Source: a virus. From it: a DNA stretch of 22,629 bases. Below the pieces are notes generated by a model. The model saw only the letters and a program-made list of their open reading frames with translations. It ran no database searches and had not been told where the DNA came from. A program made the position numbers and the translations under genes. Positions 1 to 8,625 of the stretch are shown piece after piece. The stretch is taken from positions 1 through 22,629 of the IMG/VR virus record IMGVR_UViG_3300031951_001288; one strand, 5' to 3'. Each line of letters begins with the position of its first letter. The first letter of the stretch is position 1.

Positions 1-1
1 A

Positions 2-3000
2 TATATTGTAGACTCTGCAATTGGCGGAGAGGAGCGCTTCCAGCTTGCTACGGGCGGTACTCAAACAGCCGTAACTAAAGCTTATCTAGAGTCTTCTATT
101 GATTCTCCATTTAGTATCCAGCCAAACGACAGACTTGCTATTCTAGTAGGAAGTGTATTAAGCGAGCATACATTTAATCAGGGTGATTTCCGCTCTAATG
201 GATTTGCTACAGCTTATGAAGTTGCGGCTTCAGTTAACGCCAATCCTAGCCTAACTTTTGTAGCTAGAACTTCAAATACAGGTAAGAAAGTAACTCTTGA
301 AGCTAAAGCAGAAGATAATGAATATCTTGAGGTTACGAATACTACAACCGGCGGTAACGCTGGAACCGCGATGGGTTTAACATCAAGTGAAGTTCAAACA
401 TTAAGATTGTACAAAAATAGAGTTCCGCTAAGCAGAAACGGAAAAAAAGCTCTACTTGAATCAGCTACTCAATCTGAATGGTCTAACGCTATTTCGACTG
501 GAGATACTTTAGTTATTTCAGTAGACGGTACAGACCCAATTACTTATTCTTTTACTAACTCGGACTTTATTGCAGAAGGAACATATCCTTCCATATCTAA
601 ATCAAATAGCTTACAGTCTTGGATTAATGTAATTAATTCTAAAGTTACAGGTGTGACGGCTTCAATTAATGGAAGTAGGGTTGTTCTGACATCTAACTTA
701 GGTATTAGCTCTAGAGCTTCTTTGCAAATTGACACTTCATCTACTCTTGTTACTAAAGGTGTATTCACCACAACTACAGGTTTATCTGCGGTTGGAGCTG
801 AATCTGACTTTACTCTATCTAGAAATACTGCTCAATTTAAATTATCAAAACCTCTAGTAGCTGGAGATAATTTAACAGCAGGAACGGCATTTAGTAACGC
901 CAGCGTATCTAGCGCCAAAATTCTTGGTGGAGCAGTCACGTTTGCTACCGATGCGTATTTGTGGTTCTTAGTAGACAATCAAGCCGCTAAGATTATTTCT
1001 ACAGGTGCTGTTTCTAATACTTTAGTTTCAGTGTCTAAGCCAACTACTAATATAGTTAGATTTACATCCAGCGTAGTTACGGCTTTTACAAATGTTGAAG
1101 TTGGCGACTATGTTATTATATGGTCTAATGAACTTAACGCTAACAATAGAATAGAAGGAAGAATTAACGCTAAAACAAATTCTACCTTTGATTTAAAAGT
1201 AACTCCTATTGAATTTGCGGCAGCAGTACCTCAAGTACTAGTACCTTTTTCAGAAGGAATGGTCTTTTTAAGAACTACTCAATCTCCTCAAAAAATTAAA
1301 TTTGCAGCAGGTTCTTATAACATTAATACAATTTCAAATTCAATTCAAAATAATTTAGTTGGAGTAACTTCTTCAACTTTAGATGATGAAATTATATTAA
1401 TTACAAGTAAAAGCGCCGACCTATACGGCTCGATATTGATTGCAACATTTAATGACTCGGCTAAAAACTTAAATTTTACTGAAGGTGATTTGAGTAATTC
1501 TATAGACTCGCACTTTGCATTTTATGAAAGCGCTAATGCTGATGGTGATTTTCCTTTATTTGTACATAGTTCAATTACCAATAACAAACACTCAGACCCG
1601 CCAAATACGTACATTACAGACTTTGCTTCGGCTATAAATTTAGCTTCACAAGCAATTTCTTCTAATGAACTTATTGGATTTTTACATCCTTATTTAACAT
1701 CTGGAGTACAGGTAAAAGATGCTCAACCTAATGGTGAGTTTTCTCAAATACAATCTCTTGCAGCATTAAATGTTAATATTGAGTCTAGTCAATTTGTAAA
1801 AAGACTTAGACAATCAGATAGATATTATGTAGCCAGCACTTTTAATTTTGGTGCAAGCGATGGACTTACTTTAGTTCTAGACGAAGACCCTACTAACAAA
1901 ACTTTTTCAATTCCACTTTATCGTCGGGCTGTAGCTAATGCTACTATGCCAATAAACTCTAATGATTTTAGAGCTTACGATGTTGATTCAGGAGCAACTT
2001 CTCAGTTTGTGACATATTTTGGTTCTACCTACGATTTTTCTAATTACAAAGCTTTAATGAAAGCTAAAAATGTCATAGACCCTAACACAGGAGCTAATCA
2101 AGACGCTATTTTATTCAGGTCTTCTCTTTGGGGAGCTTCTGGAGAAAAATTAAATATAGGATATTCTTACCCTACCTCATCTAACTTACCTATTTCTCAT
2201 ACTATCATAGTAGGAGAAAAAATTGATATTTTTATCGCCCTCAAATCAGGCGCTCCAGTTGCAAATCAAATTGACGGAACAACTGAATGGAATGTTACTG
2301 TTACGCCCAATACTCCGGTAGCTGGCGTAGATGAAGTTAGTTATACTTGGAGTGGAACTGGTTCAAACCCAACCATGACATCCCTGACAGCCGGAAACTA
2401 CGTAACAATTAATTCTAATGGCGAGTTCTCTGCTAGAAACCAAGGTACTTTTAAAGTATCTAGTGCTACTTCAACATCTTTTACGGTACGTAGACCAAAT
2501 GGTGCAGCTCTTGCTGAAAATAACGTAGCTAACTTAACTTTAACTACTGTTCTTTTATATCAAAATAGCGCCACTACAGCTCAAGAAATTGTAACTTACG
2601 TTACAGCCAATCTTGCTGATTTCATTACGGCTACCCTATTAAACGATGCCGGATTGACTGGAGCTGGAGTTATATTATCTTCAACCTATGAAGATAATAA
2701 TTTTGCCTCAGGTCAAGAAAGTGTTTCTTTAGTAGATGGTATTAATTACCTAGAATTTTCTACCTTAGCAGCATCCTCGCCAAATCCTCAATTTGGGTTT
2801 AAGAATACCTTACAGCTACCTAGTTTTAGTACTAATACTGCAAATGCGTATTCTTTTAATAACGGCGAAGAAGTAAGATTTGTACCGACAACTATAAAAC
2901 AAATAGACGACCTAATCTCTACTTTAGCTGTTTCTGGAGCTACAACTCTTTCGGATATAAGTACTTCTTATAGAAATGGAAAGTTGCAGATATCGACAAA

Positions 3001-5290
3001 CATTTTGGGTTCTAGCGGAGCTGTTCAGATTACAGGAGGTACTGCTAATGCTGCGGTAGCTAAAGTAATCAACCAAGCCCTACCTATGCTTGGAACTGAA
3101 TTAATGAAGGTATCTATTCTACGCTCAGCTTCTTCTGGATTTCAAACTGGTCAACTAGTTAAAGTATCTGCTGAAAGCGTACAAAAGAAAGAGTCTGGAG
3201 TTAGCTTTACATCTAGCGCTACTTTACATCCAAACACTATTGTAGCAGGTAAAACAGTACTAGAAATTGGAAATAAAGATAATCACGACAGGCTTTTTGG
3301 TCAGCCTAGAAATGCTTTAAGAGATATTGGTCGTGCTTTTCATGTAGAAAAACATGGAAAACTAGTATGTATATCTTGGGATGGTCAGACAGGTTCTAAC
3401 CCTCTTTTTACAAAAAATGTACAAATCAATACAGGTAACGGAAATATTTCCGTTGATTTTGACGGAGCTTTAGGATTAACATCTTATACATCGACTTCAG
3501 GCTCTAGAAACTTTTCAGAAACTCAAGTAGGAGACAGGTTTACCATCTCAGGACTAGCCAACGCTGCTAATAATGGTACTTTTAATGTTGTAGGAACTTC
3601 TGAAGATAAGAAAACTATAGTAGTGGATAACACAGCAGGAATTGATGCAGCAGCAGCCCTAGTAATATCTGCTAATCTTAGTGTTACTACTAAACTTCAA
3701 GAGGGAGATACGGTACAGATTGGAAGTCCATTTTCTAGTCTAAACCAAGGTAAGTTTAGAATCATTAAGCAATTTAATAATAGCTTCTATATCGACAATG
3801 AAGTTGCTGTTGAAGAAAGAGTTGTTGTAACTGAAAACCTAAGGTCTTTAGGATTTGATGCTACGACTCAATTTAACGTAACTGTTCCGGGTAATATGAG
3901 AATTACTTGGAACGGAACGGGAACTCAGCCTAATCTGCAAAATGCTAAACTTGGCGATACACTGACTATTGGTACGGCTTTTAATTTGCTGAACCAAGGT
4001 TCTTTCATGGTTACAAAATCTAATAAGGCAATGAGGGAGTCGTTTACAATTATAGCTCCTTCGGCGGCAGATATTGATGGCGGAGAAAGAATTCATTTTA
4101 ACCTACCTAATGGCGGTACTGCTCGTTATGGATGGTTTGATTTAAACAACACTTCCGTAGACCCAGCTCCTATTGGACGTACTGGTACTCAGTTTGATTA
4201 TACGGGCTCTGAAACATCTTCAGCTATGGCATCAATTATACAGGTGGCTTTAAACGCTTTATCTGGAGTTACAGCTACTGTTTTAGGAGATACTGTAACT
4301 GTAGAGTTTGATGACTACGGACCATGCGTAGATGCTGAAAATATTGATGTAGAGGCTTGCGAAGTGTTGGTTGTTCAACAAGGTTCTTTAGCTTACGTAG
4401 AGTGTGCTAATTCTGTTGCTATTGCTGAATCTGGCATTTCTGTAACTGGCGTTGGCGGTAATATTCTTAAATCCCACAATCCTTCTATGGTTATTAGTCC
4501 ATACGATAATACGAATTCTGGCGATAGTTTAGTTATCTCAGGCAACGTACTTACTGCAGCCAACAAGGGAACATATACCATTACTGAGGTTTTAGATGAA
4601 TCCAGAGTTGTAGTAGATGAAATACTAGCTATTCAAAACAATGTAGCTTTAGTATCTGATTTTACTCAAATATATGTCGAAGAAGAAAAGCCTTACGTAG
4701 GTTACAAAAAAATTCATAACCTACTAGTAGACCCAGCTAATAGCAACAGATACCTAATGATTTTTGACAGCAACAATCAATTTTCTAAAATAAACGATGT
4801 TGCTGTCTCAACTATTGCCGGTACAGGCAAACTTGGTTTTTCTGAAATCAATCGTAAAGGTTTAGATTCATATAGATACGATACTGGATTGTTAGCGCAA
4901 GCTAATAAGGTGGTGTACGGAGACCCAAGAGATAGTATTACTTATCCGGGCGTAGCTGCTGCTGGTGCTGAAATCTTTATTAAACCACCTCTATTTAAGA
5001 GAATTAAAGTTTCTATTAACGTAAGAATCAGAACAGGTATTCCATTTACAAGAGTTGTTGAGCAAGTTAGAAATAACGTAGCTGCTCTAATTAACTCTAC
5101 AGGAATTGGAGAGCCAATTGCTATCAGTGACATTGTTTCTGCAGTAAATTCAATTCCGGGCGTAAGCGCAGTATCTATCAGCTCTCCTGCTTACGATGCG
5201 GCAAATGATATTATTGCTGTAGCAGCCACAGAGAAAGCTTTGATTATTGATATCGTAAACGACATTATCGTGGCGAAGACGGAAGGGTAG
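2..5290 (+). CDS. Giant baseplate J-like wedge protein, 5'-partial
   Basis: Structural protein of the tail baseplate, by inference. The frame is open from base 2, so the ATG at 371 is an internal Met and the gene begins upstream of the window; at least 1,762 codons are visible. The C-terminal part (about 4990-5290) has the alpha/beta pattern of the baseplate J / T4 gp6-type C-terminus: a strand with SINVRIRTGIPF, a helix with VEQVRNNVAALIN, then GEPIAISDIVSAVNSIPGV. The rest is a chain of beta modules: several copies of a GD-x-V-x-I ... N-x-G-x-F-x-V unit (see repeat entry), units with YSFTNSDF-like strands near 500-740, and a GPCVDAENIDV unit near 4320. Usual J proteins are a few hundred residues, so this one is greatly expanded. 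It ends in TAG at 5288-5290, followed two bases later by an endonuclease gene. The family call rests on the C-terminus only. Confidence 0.75.
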   Translation, partial: YIVDSAIGGEERFQLATGGTQTAVTKAYLESSIDSPFSIQPNDRLAILVGSVLSEHTFNQGDFRSNGFATAYEVAASVNANPSLTFVARTSNTGKKVTLEAKAEDNEYLEVTNTTTGGNAGTAMGLTSSEVQTLRLYKNRVPLSRNGKKALLESATQSEWSNAISTGDTLVISVDGTDPITYSFTNSDFIAEGTYPSISKSNSLQSWINVINSKVTGVTASINGSRVVLTSNLGISSRASLQIDTSSTLVTKGVFTTTTGLSAVGAESDFTLSRNTAQFKLSKPLVAGDNLTAGTAFSNASVSSAKILGGAVTFATDAYLWFLVDNQAAKIISTGAVSNTLVSVSKPTTNIVRFTSSVVTAFTNVEVGDYVIIWSNELNANNRIEGRINAKTNSTFDLKVTPIEFAAAVPQVLVPFSEGMVFLRTTQSPQKIKFAAGSYNINTISNSIQNNLVGVTSSTLDDEIILITSKSADLYGSILIATFNDSAKNLNFTEGDLSNSIDSHFAFYESANADGDFPLFVHSSITNNKHSDPPNTYITDFASAINLASQAISSNELIGFLHPYLTSGVQVKDAQPNGEFSQIQSLAALNVNIESSQFVKRLRQSDRYYVASTFNFGASDGLTLVLDEDPTNKTFSIPLYRRAVANATMPINSNDFRAYDVDSGATSQFVTYFGSTYDFSNYKALMKAKNVIDPNTGANQDAILFRSSLWGASGEKLNIGYSYPTSSNLPISHTIIVGEKIDIFIALKSGAPVANQIDGTTEWNVTVTPNTPVAGVDEVSYTWSGTGSNPTMTSLTAGNYVTINSNGEFSARNQGTFKVSSATSTSFTVRRPNGAALAENNVANLTLTTVLLYQNSATTAQEIVTYVTANLADFITATLLNDAGLTGAGVILSSTYEDNNFASGQESVSLVDGINYLEFSTLAASSPNPQFGFKNTLQLPSFSTNTANAYSFNNGEEVRFVPTTIKQIDDLISTLAVSGATTLSDISTSYRNGKLQISTNILGSSGAVQITGGTANAAVAKVINQALPMLGTELMKVSILRSASSGFQTGQLVKVSAESVQKKESGVSFTSSATLHPNTIVAGKTVLEIGNKDNHDRLFGQPRNALRDIGRAFHVEKHGKLVCISWDGQTGSNPLFTKNVQINTGNGNISVDFDGALGLTSYTSTSGSRNFSETQVGDRFTISGLANAANNGTFNVVGTSEDKKTIVVDNTAGIDAAAALVISANLSVTTKLQEGDTVQIGSPFSSLNQGKFRIIKQFNNSFYIDNEVAVEERVVVTENLRSLGFDATTQFNVTVPGNMRITWNGTGTQPNLQNAKLGDTLTIGTAFNLLNQGSFMVTKSNKAMRESFTIIAPSAADIDGGERIHFNLPNGGTARYGWFDLNNTSVDPAPIGRTGTQFDYTGSETSSAMASIIQVALNALSGVTATVLGDTVTVEFDDYGPCVDAENIDVEACEVLVVQQGSLAYVECANSVAIAESGISVTGVGGNILKSHNPSMVISPYDNTNSGDSLVISGNVLTAANKGTYTITEVLDESRVVVDEILAIQNNVALVSDFTQIYVEEEKPYVGYKKIHNLLVDPANSNRYLMIFDSNNQFSKINDVAVSTIAGTGKLGFSEINRKGLDSYRYDTGLLAQANKVVYGDPRDSITYPGVAAAGAEIFIKPPLFKRIKVSINVRIRTGIPFTRVVEQVRNNVAALINSTGIGEPIAISDIVSAVNSIPGVSAVSISSPAYDAANDIIAVAATEKALIIDIVNDIIVAKTEG
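1028..4630 (+). repeat. Degenerate beta-module repeat inside the giant baseplate protein
   Basis: A unit of about 55-75 residues recurs at protein level. Core pattern: W-x-G-x-G-x-x-P (in some copies), then GD-x-[VL]-x-I, about 8 residues, N-[QNK]-G-x-F-x-[VI], then a strand. Approximate copies: 1028-1215 (EVGDYVIIWSNELNANNR, most divergent), 2291-2515 (AGNYVTINS...RNQGTFKV), 3416-3655 (VGDRFTISG...NNGTFNV), 3665-3830 (EGDTVQIGS...LNQGKFRI), 3872-4095 (LGDTLTIGT...LNQGSFMV), 4436-4630 (SGDSLVISG...ANKGTYTI). A further copy lies in the next baseplate gene (6685-6890). The copies differ at DNA level, so the duplications are old. Edges are estimates by eye. Confidence 0.75.
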
Positions 5291-5292
5291 TT

Positions 5293-6006
5293 ATGATTAT
5301 ATACAAAACTACAAATTTATTAACGGGAGAGTGGTATATTGGGCAAGATAAGCACAATAGACCTACTTATCTAGGAAGTGGTAAAATTTTAGTTTGTAAA
5401 GTAAAAAAGTACGGGAAGCACAATTTTAAAAAAGAAATATTAGAAGTGTGTAACTCTATCGAAGAGCTAAATAAAGCTGAAGAAAAGTGGATTGACGATA
5501 CCAACGCAGTAAAAGATAGTATGAGCTACAACCTACGTAAGGGCGGTTGTAGATTTCCAGAAAAGCATGGTTCAGATAATCATAATTTTGGTAAATACCC
5601 TATGGCTATGGTTGAAAAGACTAAAAAACCTGTTGTTTGTTTAAATGACGGTAGGGTTTTTGATACATTGACGGAAGCTTCTAGGTACTATAATATACAT
5701 ATTTCTAAAATATCTTTAATATGTAAATTAAAAAGAATTTCTTCTAAGGGATTTGTTTTCCGATATCTAGGTCAGGAAGACTTAAAGAGAAATAGAAAAA
5801 TTGGTGGTTTTAAAAAAGGCGCAAAACCAGTAAATATCAAAAAAGTAATATGTATTGAAAATAATATAGTTTTCGATTCTATTACAGAGGCGGTTAATTA
5901 TTGCCAATCTTTAAATACAAAAACAAATAGACAATCTATAAGAAATGTATGTGATGGAAAATACAAGACCGCTGCTGGTATGAAATGGGGTTGGTATGTC
6001 AACTAG
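5293..6006 (+). CDS. GIY-YIG homing endonuclease 1, free-standing
   Basis: Predicted site-specific DNA endonuclease of the GIY-YIG family (237 aa). The first motif is IIY at residues 2-4, and YIG is at 15-17 within GEWYIGQ. It has the phage-subfamily signature YLGSGK (26-31) ... KKYGKHNFKKEIL (38-50) and a likely metal-binding Glu at 63 or 64 (NKAEEKWI). A degenerate NUMOD3-like motif (GSDNHNFGK) lies near residues 93-101. Two IENR1/NUMOD-like DNA-binding repeats follow, at about 112-160 (VFDTLTEASRYYNI...) and 185-236 (VFDSITEAVNYC...). A GGAAGGG ribosome site (5281-5287) lies inside the end of the giant baseplate gene, so translation is probably coupled. Its last 11 bases overlap the next baseplate gene. 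It ends in TAG. Such genes spread by cutting endonuclease-free alleles; the target is probably near this junction, by inference. Confidence 0.88.
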   Translation: MIIYKTTNLLTGEWYIGQDKHNRPTYLGSGKILVCKVKKYGKHNFKKEILEVCNSIEELNKAEEKWIDDTNAVKDSMSYNLRKGGCRFPEKHGSDNHNFGKYPMAMVEKTKKPVVCLNDGRVFDTLTEASRYYNIHISKISLICKLKRISSKGFVFRYLGQEDLKRNRKIGGFKKGAKPVNIKKVICIENNIVFDSITEAVNYCQSLNTKTNRQSIRNVCDGKYKTAAGMKWGWYVN

Positions 6007-7603
6007 ACAAGAAAAAGAAAAACAAAGGTTACGTCAGTACCTTAATAGCGCTATACGTGGTCCCAATACAGATGCTGTACTTGAAGCTCTTTCTCAGGGA
6101 GCTACTCACCTTATTCAAAACGTTGAAGCCGTAAACGATAATATCTATATCGTATCGGCTACTGGTCGTTACTTAGATACCTTACTTGCAGGTCGAGGGT
6201 TAACTAGACCTGAAAACGTAGGTCTTTCTGACGACATTTTTAGACAAATAGGTATTGAAATTTCTACCAGAAAGCAGATCAGGGATTTGGTTTTATCTAT
6301 CCTTGAAATCATGTACGGTGAGGAATTCACAAGAGCAACGTCTCACTCATCAGAGTTTGAGACTTATGCTTTGCAGGATGGAGATACCCTAAAAATTCAA
6401 TTTGATGATGCTGAGGTTGTAGAAGTAGTTTTTTCAGCTTCTCAATTTTCTAATATTAATACCGCAACAGCTCAAGAAGTTGCTGATGCTATTACTAAAG
6501 AATTGAGAAGATTAGGCAAAACTGGAGCTGCTTTTGCAAAAGATGATGGCGTAGGTGGATTTGTAACCTTAATGTCAAGCACAGTCGGTCCAGCCTCTAC
6601 AGTAAAAGTAGTTGGCGGTAAGGCTCAAAACAAACTTAAATTTGACGCTATCAGACCCACCACTGGATTAGCCACAACCCAATGGACTTTAACCCAACAA
6701 TCAGGCGGAGTGATAAGAGCCACTTGGACTGGCGGACCTAACCCATCAGTTGGTAAAGCCAGAAAAGATGATTACGTTAATATTTACGGTACGGCTTTTA
6801 ATTTAGTTAATCGAGGTACTTTCACTGTATCTAAAGTACAGGGAGGAGTTGTTGGCGAAGCTTATGTAGAATTCCTGAATCCTAATGGAATTCCTCAAGT
6901 TGTAGTTCAAGGTAATGCTGAAGCTATTTTATTTTTCAATCCAACTCGTACTACTTTATCATCTAAAACAACATATGCAGCAGCTTATCAAACAGAAGCT
7001 AGATTATTAGAAGTATTTATCCCAGCTACAACTAAAGTTGTTAAAAGGGATTTGAAGGGTTCGGCTCACGTACATGATAGCGGTCCTTCTGGAACTCAAT
7101 TAGGTCCTTATGTTTTTGAGACAACCAAGCCCTACATTATTGGCGGAGAAGAGTGCGGAACTACTCAAACAGTAGACTCAAACTCAAACCTTGTAATACA
7201 AGTTGATAACTCATCAGACATCCCAGATACAGCAGGAAACCTTATATTTGCCTTTGGTACTGATAAAGAAGAGGGACCGGTTCCTTATATTGCCAGACCA
7301 TCGTCCAATACTTTAATGATAAACCCTTCATATAAATTTAAAAATACTCATAATTCTGGCACTAATATTAGCCTAGTAGCTCAAAACTATGTTTATGATG
7401 TAAGAACTAATGGTCTAGATTATGCTTGTTATTTAACCGATGTTGTTTCGGGAAGAGTTTACGCTGAGGATTTAATTAAATTAGTAACAGCTACGGGTAT
7501 TAGGCTTGTAATTACAATTTTATACTCGGGAGATATCGGACTCGGAAAAGCCGGAACTATCAATAGTGAAAAATATTACATTTTTGGGTCGGACCCGGAG
7601 TAA
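5996..7603 (+). CDS. Baseplate J-like structural protein
   Basis: Probable baseplate wedge component (535 aa). Residues about 55-85 contain GRYLDTLLAGRGLTRP followed by DDIFRQIG, which matches the start of baseplate J-like proteins (a Leu-Asp pair, a Gly-x-x-R and a following Phe-Arg). Residues about 125-215 form a beta unit (GDTLKIQFDD ... ATAQEVADAITKEL) like those in the giant upstream protein. Residues about 230-300 carry one copy of the shared module (ATWTGGPNPS ... DDYVNIYG ... VNRGTFTV). The C-terminal half is beta-rich with no motif I recognise. The ATG at 5996 lies inside the endonuclease gene and has only a poor GGGG upstream, so translation may depend on coupling with it. TAA stop, then a 3-base gap to the next gene. 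The assignment comes from the N-terminal motif and neighbours. Confidence 0.62.
   Translation: MSTRQEKEKQRLRQYLNSAIRGPNTDAVLEALSQGATHLIQNVEAVNDNIYIVSATGRYLDTLLAGRGLTRPENVGLSDDIFRQIGIEISTRKQIRDLVLSILEIMYGEEFTRATSHSSEFETYALQDGDTLKIQFDDAEVVEVVFSASQFSNINTATAQEVADAITKELRRLGKTGAAFAKDDGVGGFVTLMSSTVGPASTVKVVGGKAQNKLKFDAIRPTTGLATTQWTLTQQSGGVIRATWTGGPNPSVGKARKDDYVNIYGTAFNLVNRGTFTVSKVQGGVVGEAYVEFLNPNGIPQVVVQGNAEAILFFNPTRTTLSSKTTYAAAYQTEARLLEVFIPATTKVVKRDLKGSAHVHDSGPSGTQLGPYVFETTKPYIIGGEECGTTQTVDSNSNLVIQVDNSSDIPDTAGNLIFAFGTDKEEGPVPYIARPSSNTLMINPSYKFKNTHNSGTNISLVAQNYVYDVRTNGLDYACYLTDVVSGRVYAEDLIKLVTATGIRLVITILYSGDIGLGKAGTINSEKYYIFGSDPE
6685..6890 (+). repeat. Copy of the baseplate beta module in the second baseplate gene
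   Basis: Encodes ATWTGGPNPSVGKARKDD, then YVNIYGTAFNLVNRGTFTV and EFLNPNG. It lines up closely with the copy at 3872-4095 (TWNGTGTQP..., GTAFNLLNQGSFMV). The shared GTAFNL and N-x-G-x-F-x-V strings make common ancestry likely. Confidence 0.75.
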
Positions 7604-7606
7604 ACA

Positions 7607-8032
7607 ATGGCTCAATCTTTAATACTATCAGGCGCTCAAGTAAAAGTTTACATCAATGGTAAGCTTTGGAAAGAATGTCAGTCTATAAATTATACTATTG
7701 ATTATGGTCAGGAATCTATATTCGGTATTGACTCAGCATTTCCACAAGAAATTAGTCCCGGTCGCATAACGGTTCAGGGCTCTCTTTCTGGTGTTTATGT
7801 TAATGCAAGCGGTGGATTGCAAGGTAATGATATCACGCCTAGAATTACCCAGATACTTTATCAGCCATATATCTCGTTAAGGCTTAAGGATAGGAAAGTA
7901 GATAAAGATATTTTCTTTTGTCCACAAATTGTAATTACCAATGAAAGCACAACCGTAGGCGCTAAAGGTACAGTTAAAGTGAACTTTAGTTTTAGAGGGA
8001 TTATTCCCTATAGCGCTATTGACCTAGCCTAA
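7607..8032 (+). CDS. Small virion structural protein, possible tail-tube fold
   Basis: A 141-residue protein without signal peptide or membrane segment. Its pattern (SGAQVKVYINGKLWKE, then SINYTIDYGQESIFGIDS, PQEISPGRITVQGSLSGVY, and a final NFSFRGIIPY) is an alternation of strands. It resembles small phage structural proteins that adopt a tail-tube-like barrel and sit beside baseplate genes. Start: ATG 7607 with GGAG (7597-7600) just upstream, 3 bases after the stop of the baseplate gene, so it is in the same operon. The 3' end overlaps the convergent minus-strand gene by 9 bases. It could be a tube initiator or a baseplate cap; the sequence alone does not decide. Confidence 0.5.
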   Translation: MAQSLILSGAQVKVYINGKLWKECQSINYTIDYGQESIFGIDSAFPQEISPGRITVQGSLSGVYVNASGGLQGNDITPRITQILYQPYISLRLKDRKVDKDIFFCPQIVITNESTTVGAKGTVKVNFSFRGIIPYSAIDLA

Positions 8033-8323
8033 ATTTTCCCACCAAAATCGGTCAGCTTCCATATCTTGTAGATACAAAGACACCACCTCAGAAGCTTCTT
8101 TTAATGTGTACATACCAGTTACATAGGCTGTTGCATATCCCCAAGTGCTGTAAGGACTTCTTTTAGAAAGCTCATTAGGCTGGTCAGTAAGATGGAAAAG
8201 GCAAAGGCTGACAATATTAGTGTCAGGATTATACCAACAAATAAGGGTGCGGTCATTAATAGTTTTTCGCTCAAGTAACTTCCAACCTTCTTCTTCATCG
8301 ATAGTCTCCAGTAGTAGTTTCAT
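8024..8323 (-). CDS. Hypothetical acidic protein, last gene of the antisense cassette
   Basis: A 99-residue protein with no family I recognise. It begins MKLLLETIDEEEGWKLLERK, has a central beta-like part (TLICWYNPDTNIVSLCLF) and an aromatic end (DRFWWENLG). There is no signal peptide and no clear membrane span. The start ATG (8321-8323) overlaps the TGA of the gene before it as ATGA, a typical coupling arrangement that supports both genes. The stop is TAG at 8024-8026, inside the 3' end of the opposing structural gene 7607-8032. It is probably expressed from the minus-strand promoter near 9126. Function unknown. Confidence 0.68.
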   Translation of the reverse strand: MKLLLETIDEEEGWKLLERKTINDRTLICWYNPDTNIVSLCLFHLTDQPNELSKRSPYSTWGYATAYVTGMYTLKEASEVVSLYLQDMEADRFWWENLG

Positions 8324-8625
8324 TCAACCTCGGATTTACAGTCGGGACAATAATAGAAAAAACTTGTTATTAAATACTTTTTTACTTTGTTTTCGTGTCT
8401 ACAGAATCGGCTGACTCTTTTAGTTTCTTTTGGAACAGGCGGCGGTTCTTCATCGTCAATATCATCAGTGCGATAGGGATGGACCCCGGAATTAGAAGGA
8501 GGATAGTAGAAACCAAAATCTTCTTCCTCGTCTTCGTAAAAGGAATCGATTCCACCTTCAGCAAGCATTTTCTCAAACTCTCTAAGAAGCTCTTCTTCAT
8601 CGCTATTCTTCTTTTGATTTGACAT
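8320..8625 (-). CDS. Small acidic protein with C-terminal CxHx15CxxC zinc-binding motif
   Basis: A 101-residue protein beginning MSNQKKNSDEEELL. The N-terminal two thirds are very acidic (EDEEEDFGF, DDIDDEEPPP) and probably flexible. The last 30 residues carry CRHENKVKKYLITSFFYYC then PDC. The Cys-x-His-x15-Cys-x2-Cys spacing is identical to that in the protein encoded at 8839-9102, so this is probably a small zinc ribbon. Related tails occur in small phage proteins, mostly of unknown role. The start is 23 bases inside the preceding gene; AGAGG lies about 11 bases upstream, which is a long spacing. The TGA stop overlaps the next ATG (ATGA). Function unknown; a DNA- or host-protein-binding accessory factor is one guess. 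Confidence 0.7.
   Translation of the reverse strand: MSNQKKNSDEEELLREFEKMLAEGGIDSFYEDEEEDFGFYYPPSNSGVHPYRTDDIDDEEPPPVPKETKRVSRFCRHENKVKKYLITSFFYYCPDCKSEVE

Noticed and set aside
371-5290. ATG at 371 as the true start of the giant baseplate gene
   Set aside because: The same frame is open to base 2, the encoded sequence upstream is coherent and module-like, and there is no ribosome site before 371.
8395-8622. Plus-strand frame opposite the acidic zinc-tail gene
   Set aside because: Phe/Ser/Ile-rich product is the antisense image of Glu/Lys codons; no ribosome site, and the minus-strand operon is well supported.
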